Shown piece by piece: positions 53,039 through 55,150 of a stretch of DNA of 55,150 nt (position 1 is its first letter; each line of letters begins with the position of its first letter). A program made the translations under genes and the position numbers. The notes under the pieces were generated by a model, which was not told the DNA's origin, ran no database searches, and worked only from the letters and a program-made list of their open reading frames with translations. Source of the DNA: Bacteroidales bacterium (GTDB lineage: Bacteria > Bacteroidota > Bacteroidia > Bacteroidales > UBA10428); the NCBI GenBank assembly GCA_035299085.1, contig DATGXG010000041.1, positions 1 through 55,150 on the forward strand. The letters run 5' to 3'.

Positions 53039-54232
53039 TTATAAAGGATTACTTTTTTTAACCGATTTAATATATTCAGAAAGGGCATAAAACATCCAGG
53101 CCTGTGACCATCTTATATAGGGTATTTTGATTGTATACCACTTGTTTTGCTGATAGAAGAAATAACCCTGCCTTTTGTCCTGCATATGATCAATAGTCCA
53201 GTTCAAAACCCGGTCGACAAGTTCTTTGTGTTGCGGTAAAACACCCATCCGGCTTAGTGTCATAACCAGTTGTGAAGGGGCATGTACATCCACCGGGTAA
53301 ACGGATTTATTATAATATTTCGGCATTCCTGTCGGCAGGAAAAAATTATCCAGGTAATATCCGAGGCCTTTTTTCAGGTTGTTTTCATAAGATTTGTTCC
53401 CGCTGAAAACCTGGTAAGCATATATACATTCAAGATTATAACCGGTATGAAAGCTGTCAATCCACTGGTGAAACGGCAAAGGACTATATGCCCATGAACC
53501 GTCCTCATTCTGGTGTTTGCAGCAGAATGCAACCGCTTTTTCAGCAGATGTGATCAGTTCATTATCTTTTGTATAGCTGTAAATTCTTGACAACAATCGT
53601 GCTCCCAACAATGATGCATTGAATACACTTGTACTGTCAAGAGGAGAATATGAAAAAGCAAAATCTCCGCCAGCATCATAAGTACGGTTCAGATCTTTGA
53701 GGATAAAATGGCTTGAGCTTACTGCTTCATCAAGATATTCGCGGTTACCGGTTATATCATATGCATCAAGCAATGAATAGCCTGCAAAGGTAGTTCCAAC
53801 AATTGTAGGTGTGAATTTGGGCTGAAAAAATGCGAGTGATTGCCAGTCGAAGTTATATCCCCAGCAGGAACCCGAATACCCTGAAGATTTGGATTCAATC
53901 ACCTTCCTGGCCAGTTCATTTATGCGTTTCAGAATAGTCTCATCGTGTCCGGCATGATACAGGTTACAATACCCGTTCAGAAATAATGCCAGTCCCTTTG
54001 GATTATAATCTTTCTTTACAAAAAGCGGCTTCCGCAGGTTAACCGGATTTTTTTTGAAAGCCTGTATCCAGAATAGCCTGAAATACTTATTCCGGTTCAG
54101 AAAAACAAGGCTTTTAAAAAACCGGCTGTTCAAGCCGTCAAAAGGATCCCATCCTTTGAACCGCTGATTTTCACAGTATGCTTTCAGCTTTTCAAAGCTT
54201 GTTTCAATCTTGTTCTCGACAGTTTCCGTCAT
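53039..54232 (-). CDS. Alpha/alpha-toroid protein of unknown function, polysaccharide locus type
   Basis: 397 residues, all helical, with repeated pairs such as TIVGTTFAGYSLLDAYDITG then YLDEAVSSSHFIL and HTGYNLECIYAYQVFSGN, which is the pattern of an (alpha/alpha)6 barrel as in glycoside hydrolases, lyases and terpene cyclases. There is no signal peptide, so it should be cytoplasmic. Conserved-looking aromatic and acidic positions (NFDWQS, DGSWAYS, HQWIDSFHTGY) could line a sugar-binding cleft. The start overlaps the upstream stop by one base (TAATG). Enzymatic role unknown; a lyase- or epimerase-like action on an uronate is conceivable. Confidence 0.72.
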   Translation of the reverse strand: MTETVENKIETSFEKLKAYCENQRFKGWDPFDGLNSRFFKSLVFLNRNKYFRLFWIQAFKKNPVNLRKPLFVKKDYNPKGLALFLNGYCNLYHAGHDETILKRINELARKVIESKSSGYSGSCWGYNFDWQSLAFFQPKFTPTIVGTTFAGYSLLDAYDITGNREYLDEAVSSSHFILKDLNRTYDAGGDFAFSYSPLDSTSVFNASLLGARLLSRIYSYTKDNELITSAEKAVAFCCKHQNEDGSWAYSPLPFHQWIDSFHTGYNLECIYAYQVFSGNKSYENNLKKGLGYYLDNFFLPTGMPKYYNKSVYPVDVHAPSQLVMTLSRMGVLPQHKELVDRVLNWTIDHMQDKRQGYFFYQQNKWYTIKIPYIRWSQAWMFYALSEYIKSVKKSNPL

Positions 54233-55150
54233 TAAAGCGAAATTTCCTGTGGTAAACCTGTAATAAGTGAATCCTGGATGGCAAACGTTACAAGAGTGGT
54301 CAGGCAGAGCGAGCGGAAAGGAATCGGGGAACCCTGACCGGATGAAAGTGAATTAAAGAAAGCATCAATTTCCTGAACATGACCTTTACCACTTGTTTTA
54401 ATCTGCTTTTCCTTGTTGTCGTGATACCAGTCACCGCTCCGAAAATCATTAATGATGAAAACAGAATTGCCGCCAAAAATTTCAAAACGTTCCTTCGGAA
54501 GGGCTTTGTCACCATTGGCTGTATAGATAAGGCTTCCGACAGAACCATCAGTAAATTTCACAGTGATTGAAATGTTATCGTCGTTTTTAATCTTGTCGCT
54601 TGTTGTAGTAATGCATTCGGCAAACACCCTGATTGGTTCAGCATCCGTAAAGTATTGCATCAGGTCAATAAAATGGCAGATTTCACCAACTATTCTACCC
54701 CCTCCTGATGAAGTTTGTGTCCAATGGTCTTTCGGAATGAATCCCGCATTCACCCTGAAGTTCATAATGAGCGGTTCACCGATATTTTTGAGTGATTGTT
54801 TGGCTTCCTGGCTGATATGGGCAAACCGGCGATTAAAGCCTACCATTAAAACCGGCGAGGAAGCGCCGTTATAGGCTTTTATCACTTCACTCAGCTCTTC
54901 GCGGTTCATGGCAAGTGGTTTTTCAACATAAACCGCCTTGTTGCTTTTCAGACCTTCAACTGTGTAACTGGCATGTGTATCATGCTGTGTAGCTATAAAC
55001 AATGTATTTATTGCTGAATTATTCAGGATATCTGAGGCATTGCAGGAGGATTTACTGAATCCGAATTTTTGTGCAACGTTTTTCGAATTCATGCCATCGC
55101 GGGTAACAACCGTATCCAAAGATCCGAACTTTTTTACATTCGGCAGGAGA
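54232..55150 (-). CDS. Gfo/Idh/MocA oxidoreductase, likely C-terminal part of a bi-domain oxidoreductase, truncated by window edge
   Basis: About 306 codons are visible and the frame is open to the last base (upstream codons read LLPNVKKFGSL), so the TTG at 55119 is not the start. The visible part has the EKPLAM motif, VGFNRRFAH, and SSGGGRIVGEICHFIDLMQYF, characteristic of the Gfo/Idh/MocA half of proteins in which this domain is fused behind a zinc-dependent alcohol dehydrogenase-like domain. That fusion is inferred, because the N-terminus is off the window. These proteins typically sit in polysaccharide loci with heparinase- or toroid-type genes, as here. Confidence 0.82.
   Translation of the reverse strand, partial: LLPNVKKFGSLDTVVTRDGMNSKNVAQKFGFSKSSCNASDILNNSAINTLFIATQHDTHASYTVEGLKSNKAVYVEKPLAMNREELSEVIKAYNGASSPVLMVGFNRRFAHISQEAKQSLKNIGEPLIMNFRVNAGFIPKDHWTQTSSGGGRIVGEICHFIDLMQYFTDAEPIRVFAECITTTSDKIKNDDNISITVKFTDGSVGSLIYTANGDKALPKERFEIFGGNSVFIINDFRSGDWYHDNKEKQIKTSGKGHVQEIDAFFNSLSSGQGSPIPFRSLCLTTLVTFAIQDSLITGLPQEISL

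Overview
The window looks like a chromosome segment of a free-living member of the Bacteroidota, probably class Bacteroidia and Marinilabiliales-like; that rank is a guess. The evidence is several secreted proteins ending in type IX secretion (T9SS) C-terminal sorting domains, a TonB-dependent receptor with an N-terminal carboxypeptidase-regulatory-like domain, promoters of the Bacteroidota type (TTTG, about 19 bases, TAnnTTTG), little sign of Shine-Dalgarno sequences, and an rsmD/DUF3822 gene pair. Both window ends cut through genes: tldD at the left and a Gfo/Idh/MocA-type oxidoreductase at the right. I see no rRNA, tRNA, CRISPR array, transposase or integrase. No gene-free stretch exceeds 300 bases; the longest, about 210 bases, is the divergent promoter region before kup.

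Region 1 (1-20017) is mixed core genome: the TldD/TldE protease pair; a minus-strand group DUF3822-rsmD-UroD-like protein; a RecD-like helicase; a minus-strand TonB receptor and a LamG-containing T9SS cargo protein; a PAS/LuxR regulator followed by an unusual HisI-like protein; a His-rich membrane protein; a large ABC-2 transporter; a lipoprotein; the potassium transporter kup; and rsmE.

Region 2 (20160-28679) opens a surface-polysaccharide locus. An AlgI/AlgJ-like acylation pair is followed by a nucleotide-sugar operon: glucose-1-phosphate cytidylyltransferase, an SDR enzyme, an RmlC-like 3,5-epimerase, a sugar C-methyltransferase, a DUF4910 peptidase-like protein and a class IV aminotransferase. 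The usual CDP-glucose 4,6-dehydratase is not here.

Region 3 (28840-37477) holds three large T9SS cargo proteins: two tandem paralogues with paired LamG modules and cadherin-like repeats, and an SGNH hydrolase fused to the same type of repeats.

Region 4 (37530-48148, plus strand) is the assembly module: Wzy/WaaL-like polymerase or ligase, acyltransferase-3, three GT-A-type glycosyltransferases, a Wzx-like flippase, a GT4 enzyme, a polysaccharide deacetylase and an asparagine-synthetase-like protein without the glutaminase cysteine.

Region 5 (48149-55150, minus strand) converges on region 4. It carries a bi-domain-type oxidoreductase (partial), an alpha/alpha-toroid protein, a DUF354 protein, a second Gfo/Idh/MocA enzyme, an aldo/keto-reductase-like TIM barrel lacking the expected catalytic residues, a WecG/TagA glycosyltransferase and an extended SDR epimerase. 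Together regions 2, 4 and 5 probably make a heavily modified (acylated, C-methylated, perhaps amidated) O-antigen or exopolysaccharide. T9SS cargo is known in some species to be anchored to a lipopolysaccharide, so the cargo genes inside the locus may be functionally linked to it. The most unusual items are the altered HisI homologue, the catalytically depleted TIM barrel and asparagine-synthetase-like proteins, the incomplete CDP-sugar pathway, and a possible tandem REP-like palindrome at 6597-6693.
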